A stretch of DNA of 64,000 bases, from NCBI RefSeq assembly GCF_003050925.1, contig NZ_QAOV01000005.1:186001-250000 (forward strand), in the 5' to 3' direction. Below the pieces are notes generated by a model, which ran no database searches, was not told the DNA's origin, and saw only the letters and a list, made by a program, of their open reading frames with translations. Origin of the DNA: Pseudomonas sp. GV085 (GTDB lineage Bacteria; Pseudomonadota; Gammaproteobacteria; Pseudomonadales; Pseudomonadaceae). Shown here in pieces: positions 19,818-28,367 of this stretch (the first letter of the stretch is position 1; each line of letters opens with the position of its first letter). The translations under genes and the position numbers were made by a program.

Positions 19818-21059
19818 TCAGGCGGCCCGGTGGTTGAAACCGAGCAGGTCGATGGAAGGCTCGCGCTCGCCGATCAGCTCGCTGAGCAAGCGCCCGCTGC
19901 CGCATGCCAGGGTGAAGCCCAGCGCACCGTGGCCGAGGTTGAGCCACAGATTGCGATACGCCGTCGCACCGAGCAACGGCACGCCGCTGGGGGTGGCCGG
20001 GCGCATGCCGGCCCACTCGACGGCTTCGTCGTAGGCGCCGGCATTTGGAAAGGTGTCATGGGCCTGGCGCTTGATCAGTGCCAGGCGTTTGGGGTCCAGC
20101 GCAGGGTCGAAGCCGACGATGTCGACCATCGCCGCCACGCGCAATTGCTCGCCGATGCGGGCGCAGACGATCTTGCGGTCGTAGTCGGTAATGCTCACGT
20201 CCGGCGCCCGGTGACCGGCGCGAATCGGCACGGTCAGGCTGTAGCCCTTGAGCGGATAAAGCGGCAGTTGCAGCCCCGGCAACGCCAACAGCGGGCTGCG
20301 GTGGCCGGCGGCGATCACCAGTTGCTCGACCGGCAGCACGTGTTCGCCCAGTTCGATGGCGTTGACGCTGCCGTTGCTGTGGCGAATGCCGGTCACCGCT
20401 TGCCCGAGGAGAAACTCGCAACGGCCGGACGCCTTCAGTCGTGCGGCCAGTTGCTGGCAGAAACCGTGGCAATCGCCGACCTCTTCGTCCGGGGTGTAGA
20501 TCGCCCCGACAAAGGGCGCATCGGTCAGCGCCGGTTCCAGCTGCGCGCATTCGGCCGGCGACAACACCTGCTGTTGCTGCGGGTCGGCCAGGCCCTGACG
20601 CGCATGTTCGAAGCTGCTGTTCTGGCGGAAAGTCACCAGTTTGCCATTGCGCCGCCACTGGAATCCCGCCAATCCGTCGTCCTCGCGCCAGGACTTCAAG
20701 GTGTCCTGGCTGAACAGCGCCAGGCGCAGCAAGTGCGCGGCGTTCTCGCGGTTGACCGAGCGGCGGCAGGCGCCGAGGAACGACGCCATCCAGCGCCACT
20801 GGGCCGGGTCGAAGCGCGGGCGCAGCTTCAGCGGTGAATCGCCGCGCAGCATCCAGCCGATGGCTTGCCAAGGCACACCGGCGTCGGCCAGGGGCGCGAC
20901 ATAGCGATAGGACAACTGGCCGCCGTTGGCGAAGCTGGTTTCGCTGCCCAGCGAGTCCCGTGCCTCGACCACCGTCACCTCGAAGCCGTCGCGCACCAGC
21001 GCATAGGCCGTTGCCAGGCCAATCACGCCGCCACCGATGATGCACACACGCTGAGCCAT
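19818..21059 (-). CDS. dguA: FAD-dependent D-amino acid (D-glutamate) dehydrogenase
   Basis: A 413-residue DadA-type flavoenzyme. The N-terminal FAD motif is VCIIGGGVIGLATAYALVRD followed by VTVVEARDSLGSETSFANGG. Substrate-domain segments are RYVAPLADAGVP and GMRPATPSGVPLLG, with the C-terminal LWLNLGHGALGFTLACGSG. Such enzymes oxidise D-amino acids to imines and pass electrons to the respiratory chain. In context (RidA, binding protein, divergent LysR) D-glutamate is the likely substrate. I start at the ATG at 21059, giving the FAD fold right at the N-terminus; 31 further upstream codons are open but unlikely. Confidence 0.87.
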   Translation of the reverse strand: MAQRVCIIGGGVIGLATAYALVRDGFEVTVVEARDSLGSETSFANGGQLSYRYVAPLADAGVPWQAIGWMLRGDSPLKLRPRFDPAQWRWMASFLGACRRSVNRENAAHLLRLALFSQDTLKSWREDDGLAGFQWRRNGKLVTFRQNSSFEHARQGLADPQQQQVLSPAECAQLEPALTDAPFVGAIYTPDEEVGDCHGFCQQLAARLKASGRCEFLLGQAVTGIRHSNGSVNAIELGEHVLPVEQLVIAAGHRSPLLALPGLQLPLYPLKGYSLTVPIRAGHRAPDVSITDYDRKIVCARIGEQLRVAAMVDIVGFDPALDPKRLALIKRQAHDTFPNAGAYDEAVEWAGMRPATPSGVPLLGATAYRNLWLNLGHGALGFTLACGSGRLLSELIGEREPSIDLLGFNHRAA

Positions 21060-21168
21060 GTCGGTCCCTAAATACGTTGTGAAGACAAGGCCAAGGTTAG
21101 AGCCAGGTGACAGACGTTGAACAATGCATAAAGATGGCAACCCCATAAACAAAGGTTATGGACTTGCC

Positions 21169-22086
21169 ATGCGCCTTCGCCATATCGAAATTTTCCAGGC
21201 CATCCGCCAGACCGGATCGATCAGCGCTGCCGCGCAATTGCTGCACGTCTCGCAACCAGCGGTGAGCAAGGTGTTGCAGCACGCCGAGCAGCAATTGGGC
21301 TTCCCGTTGTTCCTGCGGGTACGCGGCAAGTTGCAGGCGACGCCGGAAGCGCTGGAGCTGGAGCGCGAGGTGGACAAGGTCAGTGAAAGCCTGCAAGGCG
21401 TGCGACGCCTGGCGCAGAGCCTGCGCCGTGAACCCGGCCACAGCCTGCGCATCGGTGCCACCCCGGCACTGGCCCTGTCATTGCTGCCGCCGGCCATACA
21501 CGAGTGGACCGGGCGTTACCCGGACATCGTTTGCGAACTCTCCAGCGCCCACAGTCGCGAACTGGTGCAGAACCTGTTGATGCGCGAAGTGGATGTCGCC
21601 CTGACCCTGCAACGCCCAGATCACCCGGGGCTCAAGGCCCAGGCGCTGGCGTCCGGCGTGCTGGTGGCGCTGGCGCCGAGTGGTTACTGGCCTCAGGAAG
21701 AGGCGGGTAAACCGTTGCCGCTGATGGCGCTGGCGGATGCACCACTGATCGGTTTATCCAGCGCTGATCCGCTGGCCGCGCGACTCGACAGTTACCTGGA
21801 AGCGGTCGAACCGCCGCCGCGGGTACGCATCGCCGTGCAAACCTACTCACTGGCACGGGCGATGGTGGAATCCGGCGCGGGCCTGGCGGTGATCGATCCG
21901 TTCACCGCCCTTGGCGCCTCTTGCGCCAGCACAACCATCCGCCCTCTGGCACCGCCGCTACCCATCACCCTGTACGCAGTGACCCGCGCCGCCGAACCAC
22001 CGCCCCACACCTTGAACGACCTGTTGCAGGTGTTCAGCCGTCGAGCCCGGGAGCAGCTGGATCGCCTGGTCCCGGTACAGCCTTAA
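21169..22086 (+). CDS. dguR: LysR family regulator of the dgu operon
   Basis: A 305-residue LysR-type regulator. Its N-terminal helix-turn-helix is MRLRHIEIFQAIRQTGSISA with AAQLLHVSQPAVSKVL, and it has a C-terminal inducer-binding domain. It is transcribed divergently from dguA across 109 bp, where its operator should lie. By analogy with P. aeruginosa DguR it would activate dguABC in response to D-Glu. I take the ATG at 21169; an ATG at 21124 would add 15 atypical residues. Its stop overlaps by four bases the stop of the convergent next gene. Confidence 0.87.
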   Translation: MRLRHIEIFQAIRQTGSISAAAQLLHVSQPAVSKVLQHAEQQLGFPLFLRVRGKLQATPEALELEREVDKVSESLQGVRRLAQSLRREPGHSLRIGATPALALSLLPPAIHEWTGRYPDIVCELSSAHSRELVQNLLMREVDVALTLQRPDHPGLKAQALASGVLVALAPSGYWPQEEAGKPLPLMALADAPLIGLSSADPLAARLDSYLEAVEPPPRVRIAVQTYSLARAMVESGAGLAVIDPFTALGASCASTTIRPLAPPLPITLYAVTRAAEPPPHTLNDLLQVFSRRAREQLDRLVPVQP

Positions 22087-22700
22087 AGGACATAAAAGAA
22101 AATCGCCACAAAGTGCAGCAGGCTCCCGGCGATCACGAACAGATGCCAGATGCCGTGGGCATGGCGCAGTCGATGATCGAGGGCAAAAAAGATAATCCCG
22201 ACGGTGTACAGCACCCCGCCCGATGCCAGCCACGCAAACCCGACGACACCCAGCGCCGCGAGCAGCGGCTTGACCGCCACCAGCACGATCCAGCCCATCA
22301 CCGCATAAATCACGATCGACAGAATGCGTGCTTCCGAACGCGGCTTGATCTCCTGCAGGATGCCGATCAGCGCCAGTCCCCAGACAGTCCCGAACAACGT
22401 CCAGCCCCACGGCCCGCGCAGGGTCACAAGGCAGAACGGCGTGTAGCTGCCGGCGATCAACAGGTAGATCGAAAAGTGATCGACCTTCTGCATGATCGCT
22501 TTCTTGCGCCCGCGCACGCTGTGGTACACGGTCGATGCGCTGTATAGCACCAGCAAGGTAAAGGCGTAGATTGCCATGCTGACAATCTTCCACGGGCTGC
22601 CGTCGAGACTGGCCAGCACAATCAGCCACACCCCGCCGACAAACGCCGCCACTGCCCCGACCAGATGCGTCCAGGCGTTCAGTCTTTCCCCGTGATACAT
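22083..22700 (-). CDS. Hemolysin III/TrhA (PAQR) family membrane protein
   Basis: A 205-residue protein with seven transmembrane helices. The PAQR-superfamily residues are visible: ERLNAWTHLVGAV, SASTVYHSV, KVDHFSIYLLIAGSYTPF, and RHAHGIWHLFVIAGSLLHF with the metal-binding His pair. Bacterial members (YqfA/TrhA) affect membrane energetics and lipid homeostasis; the hemolysin name is historical. It overlaps dguR tail to tail by four bases. A 220-bp gap after its start (22701-22920) holds its promoter region and a REPIN. Confidence 0.9.
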   Translation of the reverse strand: MYHGERLNAWTHLVGAVAAFVGGVWLIVLASLDGSPWKIVSMAIYAFTLLVLYSASTVYHSVRGRKKAIMQKVDHFSIYLLIAGSYTPFCLVTLRGPWGWTLFGTVWGLALIGILQEIKPRSEARILSIVIYAVMGWIVLVAVKPLLAALGVVGFAWLASGGVLYTVGIIFFALDHRLRHAHGIWHLFVIAGSLLHFVAIFFYVL

Positions 22701-22788
22701 GCGTTACTCACCTCGAATTTCATCACCGCAACGCGCAAGGCTCAGGCTTCAAGCGTAAAAGCGCAATGTTTCCGTACGTCATGATCCC

Positions 22789-22868
22789 TGTAGGAGCTGC
22801 CGAAGGCTGCGATCTCTTGATTTGGATTTTTCAAGATCAAAAGATCGCAGCCTTCGGCAGCTCCTACA
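22789..22868. repeat. REPIN (class B)
   Basis: Arms TGTAGGAGCTGCCGAAGGCT and its inverse, with AAAAGATCGCAGCC in the right arm. It lies in the divergent gap between the TrhA-like gene and mdcR. Confidence 0.9.
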
Positions 22869-22920
22869 ACGCTCCGTGTTTACCGGGCACAATTGACCGA
22901 TACCAAAAAGAGTCCGCCCC

Positions 22921-23835
22921 ATGCTGATCGATGAAGAGTTGACCCTGAAAAAACTCGAGGTGTTCCTGGCTTTCATGCGCACCGGCAACCTGGCGCGGGC
23001 CGCTGCCGAATTGCAGACCAGCAATGTCAGCGTGCATCGGGCGATCCATTCCCTGGAAAGCGCCCTGCGCTGCCCGTTGTTCAAGCACGAAGGCCGCAGC
23101 CTGACGCCGCTGGAAAGCGCTTATGTGCTGGAAGAGCGGGCACAGAAGCTGATTCAGGACGTGGTCGAAAGCGTGCGCCTGACCCGCGAGGCCGCCGGTT
23201 TCTCCGCCGAGCGCTTCAAGTTGGGTTCACTCTATTCGCTGACAGTGAAGACCGTGCCGCAACTGATCATGGGCCTGAAGATCCGCCGCAGCGAGCTCAA
23301 CATCGACCTGATTCTGGGTTCCAATATCGACCTGCTCTACAAGCTCAAGAACATGGAAGTCGATGCGGCCCTGGTGTCGCTGGACGACAGCGTCAACGAT
23401 CCGGATTGCGAGCAGATCCCGCTGTTTTCCGACGACATCTTCCTCGCCACCCCCGCCGATTCCAAGTTTGCCCAGCGAACCGAAGTCGACCTGGCCGAAG
23501 TCCGCGACGAAACCTTCATCACCCTGACCCAGGGCTTCGCCACCCATCAGGACGGCAAGCGGGTATTCGAGCAGGCAGGGTTCGAGCCGAAGGTGGCGAT
23601 GCAGGTCAACGACATCTTCACCCTGCTGAGCATGGTCAGTTCGGGCGTGGGTTATGCATTGCTGCCGGGGCGGATTGCGGCGGTGTACGAGAACCGGGTG
23701 AAGCTGATCCCGCTGCAGGAAAAGTACCGCTTGCAGCAGCACATTGGCGTGGTGTTCCTGAAGGCCAAGGAGCGTGATCCGAATCTGCTGGCGTTGCTGG
23801 CGGAGTGTCGGATGTATGCCAATCGGCAGGTTTGA
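22921..23835 (+). CDS. mdcR: LysR family regulator of malonate utilization
   Basis: A 304-residue LysR-type regulator with N-terminal HTH (KLEVFLAFMRTGNLARAAAE, TSNVSVHRAIHSLESAL) and an inducer-binding domain. The unusual HTH sequence (NVSVHRAIHSLE instead of the common QPAVSRQI) and its place at the end of the mdc/mad cluster indicate MdcR, the activator of malonate decarboxylase genes. It is convergent with madM, separated by REP elements. Confidence 0.88.
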   Translation: MLIDEELTLKKLEVFLAFMRTGNLARAAAELQTSNVSVHRAIHSLESALRCPLFKHEGRSLTPLESAYVLEERAQKLIQDVVESVRLTREAAGFSAERFKLGSLYSLTVKTVPQLIMGLKIRRSELNIDLILGSNIDLLYKLKNMEVDAALVSLDDSVNDPDCEQIPLFSDDIFLATPADSKFAQRTEVDLAEVRDETFITLTQGFATHQDGKRVFEQAGFEPKVAMQVNDIFTLLSMVSSGVGYALLPGRIAAVYENRVKLIPLQEKYRLQQHIGVVFLKAKERDPNLLALLAECRMYANRQV

Positions 23836-23850
23836 GACCGTGTCGCGGCC

Positions 23851-23915
23851 ATCGCGAGCAAGCTCGCTCCTACAGGAACTGCGCTGTCCTTGTAGGAGCC
23901 GGCTTGCCGGCGAAG
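23851..23915. repeat. REP pair between mdcR and madM
   Basis: A right-hand class A arm (TCGCGAGCAAGCTCGCTCC) is followed after about 20 bp by a class C arm (TGTAGGAGCCGGCTTGCCGG). Two different REP classes are thus placed side by side rather than as a matched REPIN. Confidence 0.85.
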
Positions 23916-23945
23916 ACGTCAGATCAGACAACTCAGGATTTGCGG

Positions 23946-24710
23946 CTACCCGACAATCCCGCGAACAATGAAGAACAGCAGCGAAGGCCCCAGCAGACAG
24001 CCCAGCCCGGTGTGGAAGGTCGCGGTCAGCGCGCCATAAGGCACCAGGCGCCGATCCGTCGCCGCCAAACCGGCGGTCACGCCGCTCACGGTGCCGGCCA
24101 GCCCGCCGAACACCATCGCCGAACGCGGGTTATCCAGGCCCATCCAGCGCGCCGCCATTGGCGTGCCGACCATCACCAGAATCGCCTTGATCAGGCCGGT
24201 GGCAATCGACAGCGCCATCACATCCGAAGTCGCACCGATTGCCGCACCGGTCACCGGCCCGACGATGTAAGTCACCGCACCGGCGCCAATGGTGGTCATG
24301 CTCACCGCATCGCGATAACCGAAGGCCCAGGCCATGCACGCGCCGACAATAAATGGCAGCACCGTGCCCAACAACAGCGCGATCACGCCGATCAAGCCGG
24401 CCTTTTTCGCTTCCGTGGCCTGCACCTCGAATGCCGTGGCAACGATGGCGAAGTCCCGCAGCATGGCGCCGCCCATCAGCCCGATGCCGGAAAACAGCGT
24501 CAAATCCGCCAGGCCTTTTTGTCCGCCAGTCAATGTGCCGCCGACCCAGGCCAGCACCAGGCCGATGACGATAGCAATCGCCGAACCGTGGATGCGTCCG
24601 AAAGTCAGGCGTTTGGAAAGAATGACCGACACCCACATGATGATGCCGACGAAAGCGAATGCTGTGACCAGGCTGTTCGTGGCCAGGCCTTTCTCGATGA
24701 GTTCCCACAT
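23946..24710 (-). CDS. madM: Malonate transporter subunit MadM
   Basis: This 254-residue inner-membrane protein of several helices matches the MadM family: MWELIEKGLATNSLVTAFAF at the N-terminus, then FGRIHGSAIAIVIGLVLAW and GPVTGAAIGATSDVMALSIA. MadL and MadM together form a sodium-coupled malonate importer. The ATG at 24710 is eight bases after GGAGG, which lies within the end of madL, so the two are translated together. Confidence 0.93.
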   Translation of the reverse strand: MWELIEKGLATNSLVTAFAFVGIIMWVSVILSKRLTFGRIHGSAIAIVIGLVLAWVGGTLTGGQKGLADLTLFSGIGLMGGAMLRDFAIVATAFEVQATEAKKAGLIGVIALLLGTVLPFIVGACMAWAFGYRDAVSMTTIGAGAVTYIVGPVTGAAIGATSDVMALSIATGLIKAILVMVGTPMAARWMGLDNPRSAMVFGGLAGTVSGVTAGLAATDRRLVPYGALTATFHTGLGCLLGPSLLFFIVRGIVG

Positions 24711-24711
24711 A

Positions 24712-25128
24712 TCAGCGACCTCCTGCCGGTGCGCCAACCGGCGTTACATCCGCCGGTTCATCGGGCAAGGGTTCGCCTTTGTGGGTCCGGCTGATCAGGG
24801 CAATGGTGCAGCCGCAGACCACCACCGAGCCGATCGCCGCCAACACCGCCACCGGACCACCATGCAGCGCCGTGACCACGTTTTGTTGCGCCGCCATCGC
24901 CACCACCACCGGAATGTACATGGCGCCCCAGAAGCCGACACCCAGCTCGCAATCCTTGGTCATGCCGCCACGCTTGTGCATCCACAACCGCGCGCAGATC
25001 AGCAGGATCATCGCGATCCCGACACCGCCGACGTTTGACTTCACTCCCAGCAACACACCGAGCATGTCACCCATGATCACCCCTGCCAGCGTACAGATCG
25101 CCAACAGCGCCACACCGTAAATAATCAT
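24712..25128 (-). CDS. madL: Malonate transporter subunit MadL
   Basis: A 138-residue membrane protein with about four helices, beginning MIIYGVALLAICTLAGVIMG and containing the conserved KSNVGGVGIAMILLICARLW. It partners with MadM. The ATG at 25128 lies about eight bases after AGGA; an in-frame TTG five codons upstream is less likely. Its leader (25129-25193) holds a CA-rich AACAACAA element flanked by TTCGAA sequences. It lies 65 bp after mdcH. Confidence 0.92.
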   Translation of the reverse strand: MIIYGVALLAICTLAGVIMGDMLGVLLGVKSNVGGVGIAMILLICARLWMHKRGGMTKDCELGVGFWGAMYIPVVVAMAAQQNVVTALHGGPVAVLAAIGSVVVCGCTIALISRTHKGEPLPDEPADVTPVGAPAGGR

Positions 25129-25150
25129 TGTTGTAGTCCTCAAAGTGCAT

Positions 25151-25176
25151 TTCGAATGTTGTTTTTGTTGTTCGAA
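25151..25176 (-). promoter_or_regulatory. Candidate Hfq/Crc (CA) motif in the madL leader, flanked by TTCGAA
   Basis: On the transcribed strand the leader reads AACAACAAAAACAACA (25157-25172). It contains AACAACAA, a perfect AAnAAnAA Hfq/Crc motif, and a partial second one. TTCGAA occurs on both sides. It starts roughly 30-45 bases before the madL start codon. It could place the malonate importer under carbon catabolite repression. Confidence 0.55.
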
Positions 25177-25193
25177 GCCTTAAGCCGGGTGAT

Positions 25194-26105
25194 TTAAGAG
25201 TGGCGGCTTCCCTCCTCACGCATCAGCGCCTGCAAGGTATCGAGCCGTGCACCGTCGAAGGCAATCACGGTGCCCTGCTCGAACACCCGGCGCGCCAGCC
25301 CGGTCAGCACCGCACCGGGCGGCAGTTCGATCTGTAGACGTACGCCGCGCTCGTAGGCGCTTTGTACCGTGCCGCGCCAGTCAACGATGCGGCACATGTT
25401 GAAGGCCAGGTCGTCACGCAAGGCTTCAGGCTTGATCAGCGGACGCGCACGACTGCTGCTCAGGTAGCCGATCTTCGGGGTTTGCAGCGGCACCTTGGCG
25501 AAGGCTTCGGCCAACCGTTGCGCAGGGGCCTCAAGCAATGGGCAATGGGACGGCACGCTCACTGCCAGACGCTTGGCCAAGCCTGCTCCGTAACCTTTCG
25601 CCAACTCCGCCACCGCTTTCATCGCCGCGTCGCTACCGGCAATCACCACCTGGTTATCGGCGTTGATATTGGCCAGATAAACCGGCATTTCTACGCAGTA
25701 CACCCGGGCCAGCAATCCTTCCACCGTGGCCAGGTCCAGACCGATGATCGCGGTCATGCCGTAGCCCTGTGGATAAGCGTGCTGCATCAGTTCGCCGCGC
25801 AGGCTGACCAGATGCAACGCATCGCTGAAACCCAAGGCACCAGCCACCACCGCTGCCGGATAAGCGCCGATCGACAAGCCAGCCACGTAGTCCGGGGCCA
25901 TGGCCAGCTGACGTGAAGCGGCGACTCCAGCAATCAGCAGGCAAAGCTGAACCGCCCTCGTCGACTGCAACGCCTCGGCAGAATCCAGCTGCGTGACATC
26001 TTCGCCGAGCAGGTCGCTCGCCTCGATCAACGTTTCCCGAGGCAAACGCGCCAGCATTCCGGGTTGTTGCGCACCCTGGCCGGGGAACACCAGCAAGCTG
26101 CTCAT
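25194..26105 (-). CDS. mdcH: Malonate decarboxylase epsilon subunit (malonyl-CoA:ACP transacylase)
   Basis: A 303-residue FabD-like acyltransferase: VFPGQGAQQPGML at the N-terminus and the nucleophile motif GLSIGAYPA with Ser78. MdcH loads malonyl onto the special ACP (MdcC) to start the decarboxylation cycle. The ATG at 26105 overlaps the end of mdcG by four bases; an upstream in-frame start at 26129 is unlikely. Member of the mdcABCDEGH-madLM transcription unit. Confidence 0.95.
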   Translation of the reverse strand: MSSLLVFPGQGAQQPGMLARLPRETLIEASDLLGEDVTQLDSAEALQSTRAVQLCLLIAGVAASRQLAMAPDYVAGLSIGAYPAAVVAGALGFSDALHLVSLRGELMQHAYPQGYGMTAIIGLDLATVEGLLARVYCVEMPVYLANINADNQVVIAGSDAAMKAVAELAKGYGAGLAKRLAVSVPSHCPLLEAPAQRLAEAFAKVPLQTPKIGYLSSSRARPLIKPEALRDDLAFNMCRIVDWRGTVQSAYERGVRLQIELPPGAVLTGLARRVFEQGTVIAFDGARLDTLQALMREEGSRHS

Positions 26106-26719
26106 GCTGCTTGCTCCTGTAGATTCCACGGATCAGTGATCAGGCTGGCCTGAGTGGCACTTTTCAACAGGACCCGCGACGAAGCACCGGCCCATTCGCG
26201 CAAGGCAACGGCGCCCGACGGTGTCTGCAATTGCAGGTCCACGCGGCACACGGCGGCGTCGAGAACGGCCGCCAACGCCTGGGCGCCGACACGACTCATC
26301 GGACGTGGCGTACGCAGGATCAGATCGAGATCGCTGCCCGTGTGCAAAGCGGCAAATCCACTGGCCAACTCGAACCCGGCGCTTCCGCTGACACCCCAGA
26401 CCCAACCACTGTCATCGAGGTACGAGCGCAGCTGCTCCAAGGCCCGCAGCGCCGGGAAATCGCGCTGCCCTTGAACATGGCAGAGTTCTTCCGGCCGCAC
26501 CTGCCGCGTAATGGCAGCGACTTCCATCACCGCCGCAAATCGCTGTTCGCGCAGCGGCCCGCGCACGCCCACCGCCACCTGCCCCGCCGCGCTCAAGGCG
26601 CGACGGACCACCACCGGTTGACCAGCACTAATCGACTCGGTTACCCACGCAGGCGCATCCGTCGGCAACTGCTGCGGGGTCATGCCCCACAGCAGGTCAT
26701 GGGCCAGTAGCGTGTTCAC
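26102..26719 (-). CDS. mdcG: Phosphoribosyl-dephospho-CoA transferase (malonate decarboxylase holo-ACP synthase)
   Basis: A 205-residue protein of the MdcG family. It attaches the 2'-(5''-phosphoribosyl)-3'-dephospho-CoA group made by MdcB to the serine of MdcC. The region GFELASGFAALHTGSDLDLIL with the nucleotidyltransferase-like GSDLDL acidic pair supports this. The GTG at 26719 gives a four-base GTGA overlap with the mdcE stop; a second GTG one codon earlier is possible. Overlap with mdcH at the other end. Confidence 0.92.
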   Translation of the reverse strand: MNTLLAHDLLWGMTPQQLPTDAPAWVTESISAGQPVVVRRALSAAGQVAVGVRGPLREQRFAAVMEVAAITRQVRPEELCHVQGQRDFPALRALEQLRSYLDDSGWVWGVSGSAGFELASGFAALHTGSDLDLILRTPRPMSRVGAQALAAVLDAAVCRVDLQLQTPSGAVALREWAGASSRVLLKSATQASLITDPWNLQEQAA

Positions 26720-27519
26720 CACTGCGCTCTCAGCAATTGGCGAACCTTGCTCGATGCCGCACGGTTGGCCGCACCGAGACGACCACTGAGATCTGTACCC
26801 TTTTCAGCGATATCGCCCATCGCCTGACCCAGGCACTCAGTCACCCGCGCCAGATCCGCCGCAGTCGGCTGCTCGATCTGTTCCACTGACAAGGTTTCCC
26901 ACAGCAGCCCGAGGCTGGCATAGCTGTCGATGTCATAGGCCATCGGTGGTACGCTGGCGGCCAGGGCTTCGAGTTCTTCGACGCTACGCAAGGTCACCCG
27001 CGCCGCCGACGCCTTGCCCATGGCATGCACCATCACCCCCGGATCGCGCAGGGCGATCAAGCGATTGGCCTGATAGCCGTGGGCCAGAAATGCCCCGGAC
27101 ATCGCCTTGCCCACCAGCAGACCAATCACCGCATGACCAGCGAGACGGGCACGGGCATAACTGTCCGCCGCGGCGGCCAGCGCCTGATGAATGCCGAGGG
27201 CTTCCTCGCGTCGACCGTAAGCCTGGCTCGGCACGTCGACGATGGCGAAAAGGGCGCGTTTGTGTGCTTTGTTCTGATCGGCGGCAATGACTTCATCCAC
27301 AGCCTTGGCCAGGCCCCAGCCTTCGAGCAAACCCACTTCGCCGTTACGGGCACGGACGAAGCGGTTTTCCGGGTCAGCCACCACCGCGATGAAACGCACA
27401 GGCTGATCGCCAAGCGCTCCGTCCGCGACCTTCAGCGAAGCCGGCAAGCCCTCGACTGCTTTCGCCCCGGCACTCAAGGCGTTGAACCAGTTCAAACCAC
27501 GCAGGGAATACGGACTCAT
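26716..27519 (-). CDS. mdcE: Malonate decarboxylase gamma subunit
   Basis: A 267-residue crotonase-fold carboxyltransferase subunit. With MdcD it decarboxylates the malonyl thioester on MdcC. Segments such as FAIVDVPSQAYGRREEALG and RLAGHAVIGLLVGKAMSGAF are typical of the MdcE half. Its start overlaps the mdcD stop by four bases (ATGA), indicating translational coupling of the two subunits. Confidence 0.94.
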   Translation of the reverse strand: MSPYSLRGLNWFNALSAGAKAVEGLPASLKVADGALGDQPVRFIAVVADPENRFVRARNGEVGLLEGWGLAKAVDEVIAADQNKAHKRALFAIVDVPSQAYGRREEALGIHQALAAAADSYARARLAGHAVIGLLVGKAMSGAFLAHGYQANRLIALRDPGVMVHAMGKASAARVTLRSVEELEALAASVPPMAYDIDSYASLGLLWETLSVEQIEQPTAADLARVTECLGQAMGDIAEKGTDLSGRLGAANRAASSKVRQLLRAQW

Positions 27520-28367
27520 GGGCGTTCTCCTTGGTACAGATCGCGAACCACGGACGGCTCGATTTGCGATTCGGCGTCCAGACGCGCCAGGCGTTGCAGG
27601 AACAACTCGGCCTGCCGGCTGCGCGGCTGTGCAGGCAAACCCTGATGGAGCAACTCAGCCACCTGTTGGCGAATCTGTGCCACATCGTCATCCACGTAAC
27701 GATCCACCAGACCACTGGCGAAACGCTGTTCACCACCGGTCAGGCTCCAGATGAAGGGCCTGTCGCGGGAATCGTATTCTTCGAGTCCGGCTTCTTGCTC
27801 GATCACTTGCGGACCATTCAGGCCAAGCCGCGCTTCCTGGGTCACCAACAGGTAGCTGCACAAGCCGGCGGCAATCGACATGCCGCCAAAGCAGCCGACG
27901 CTGCCCGCCACCACACCGACCACGGGTTGGTGCTGCTGCAAGTCGACAATCGCCGCGTGGATGTCGGCAATGGCTGCCAGGCCGAGGTTGGCTTCCTGCA
28001 AGCGCACGCCGCCGGTTTCCAGCAGCAGCACGGCGCGGGTCGGAATGCCGTTGCGGTTGTCTTCGGCGGCCAGTTCCAGTGCACCGGCGATTTTTGCTCC
28101 GCCGACTTCACCGAGGCTGCCGCCCTGGAATGCGCCTTCGATGGCCGCGATCACCACCGGCAAACCATCGAGATTACCCTTGGCGATCACCACGCCGTCG
28201 TCGGCTTGCGGCACCACACCCTGGCGCGACAGCCACGGCGACATGATCCGTTGAAAGGGATCGAGCAGTTCGCGGAAGGTGCCGACGTCGAGCAACGCCT
28301 TGGCCCGTTGCCGCGCACCGAGTTCGACGAAACTGTGCTTGTTGAGCAGAGATGCGCTGTCAGTCAT
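27516..28367 (-). CDS. mdcD: Malonate decarboxylase beta subunit
   Basis: A 283-residue carboxyltransferase subunit resembling the AccD/decarboxylase beta type: FQRIMSPWLSRQGVVPQADD, GAKIAGALELAAEDNRNG and VLLLETGGVRLQEANLGL. The start is the ATG at 28367 (MTDSASLL), preceded by GAGGAG; the open frame runs 49 codons further upstream, but that stretch overlaps mdcC and is out-of-frame translation of it. Partner of MdcE. Confidence 0.94.
   Translation of the reverse strand: MTDSASLLNKHSFVELGARQRAKALLDVGTFRELLDPFQRIMSPWLSRQGVVPQADDGVVIAKGNLDGLPVVIAAIEGAFQGGSLGEVGGAKIAGALELAAEDNRNGIPTRAVLLLETGGVRLQEANLGLAAIADIHAAIVDLQQHQPVVGVVAGSVGCFGGMSIAAGLCSYLLVTQEARLGLNGPQVIEQEAGLEEYDSRDRPFIWSLTGGEQRFASGLVDRYVDDDVAQIRQQVAELLHQGLPAQPRSRQAELFLQRLARLDAESQIEPSVVRDLYQGERP

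Noticed and set aside
22083..22086. Four-base tail-to-tail overlap of dguR and the TrhA-like gene as a special antisense arrangement
   Set aside because: Such small convergent overlaps are common in compact genomes; no further signal was seen.
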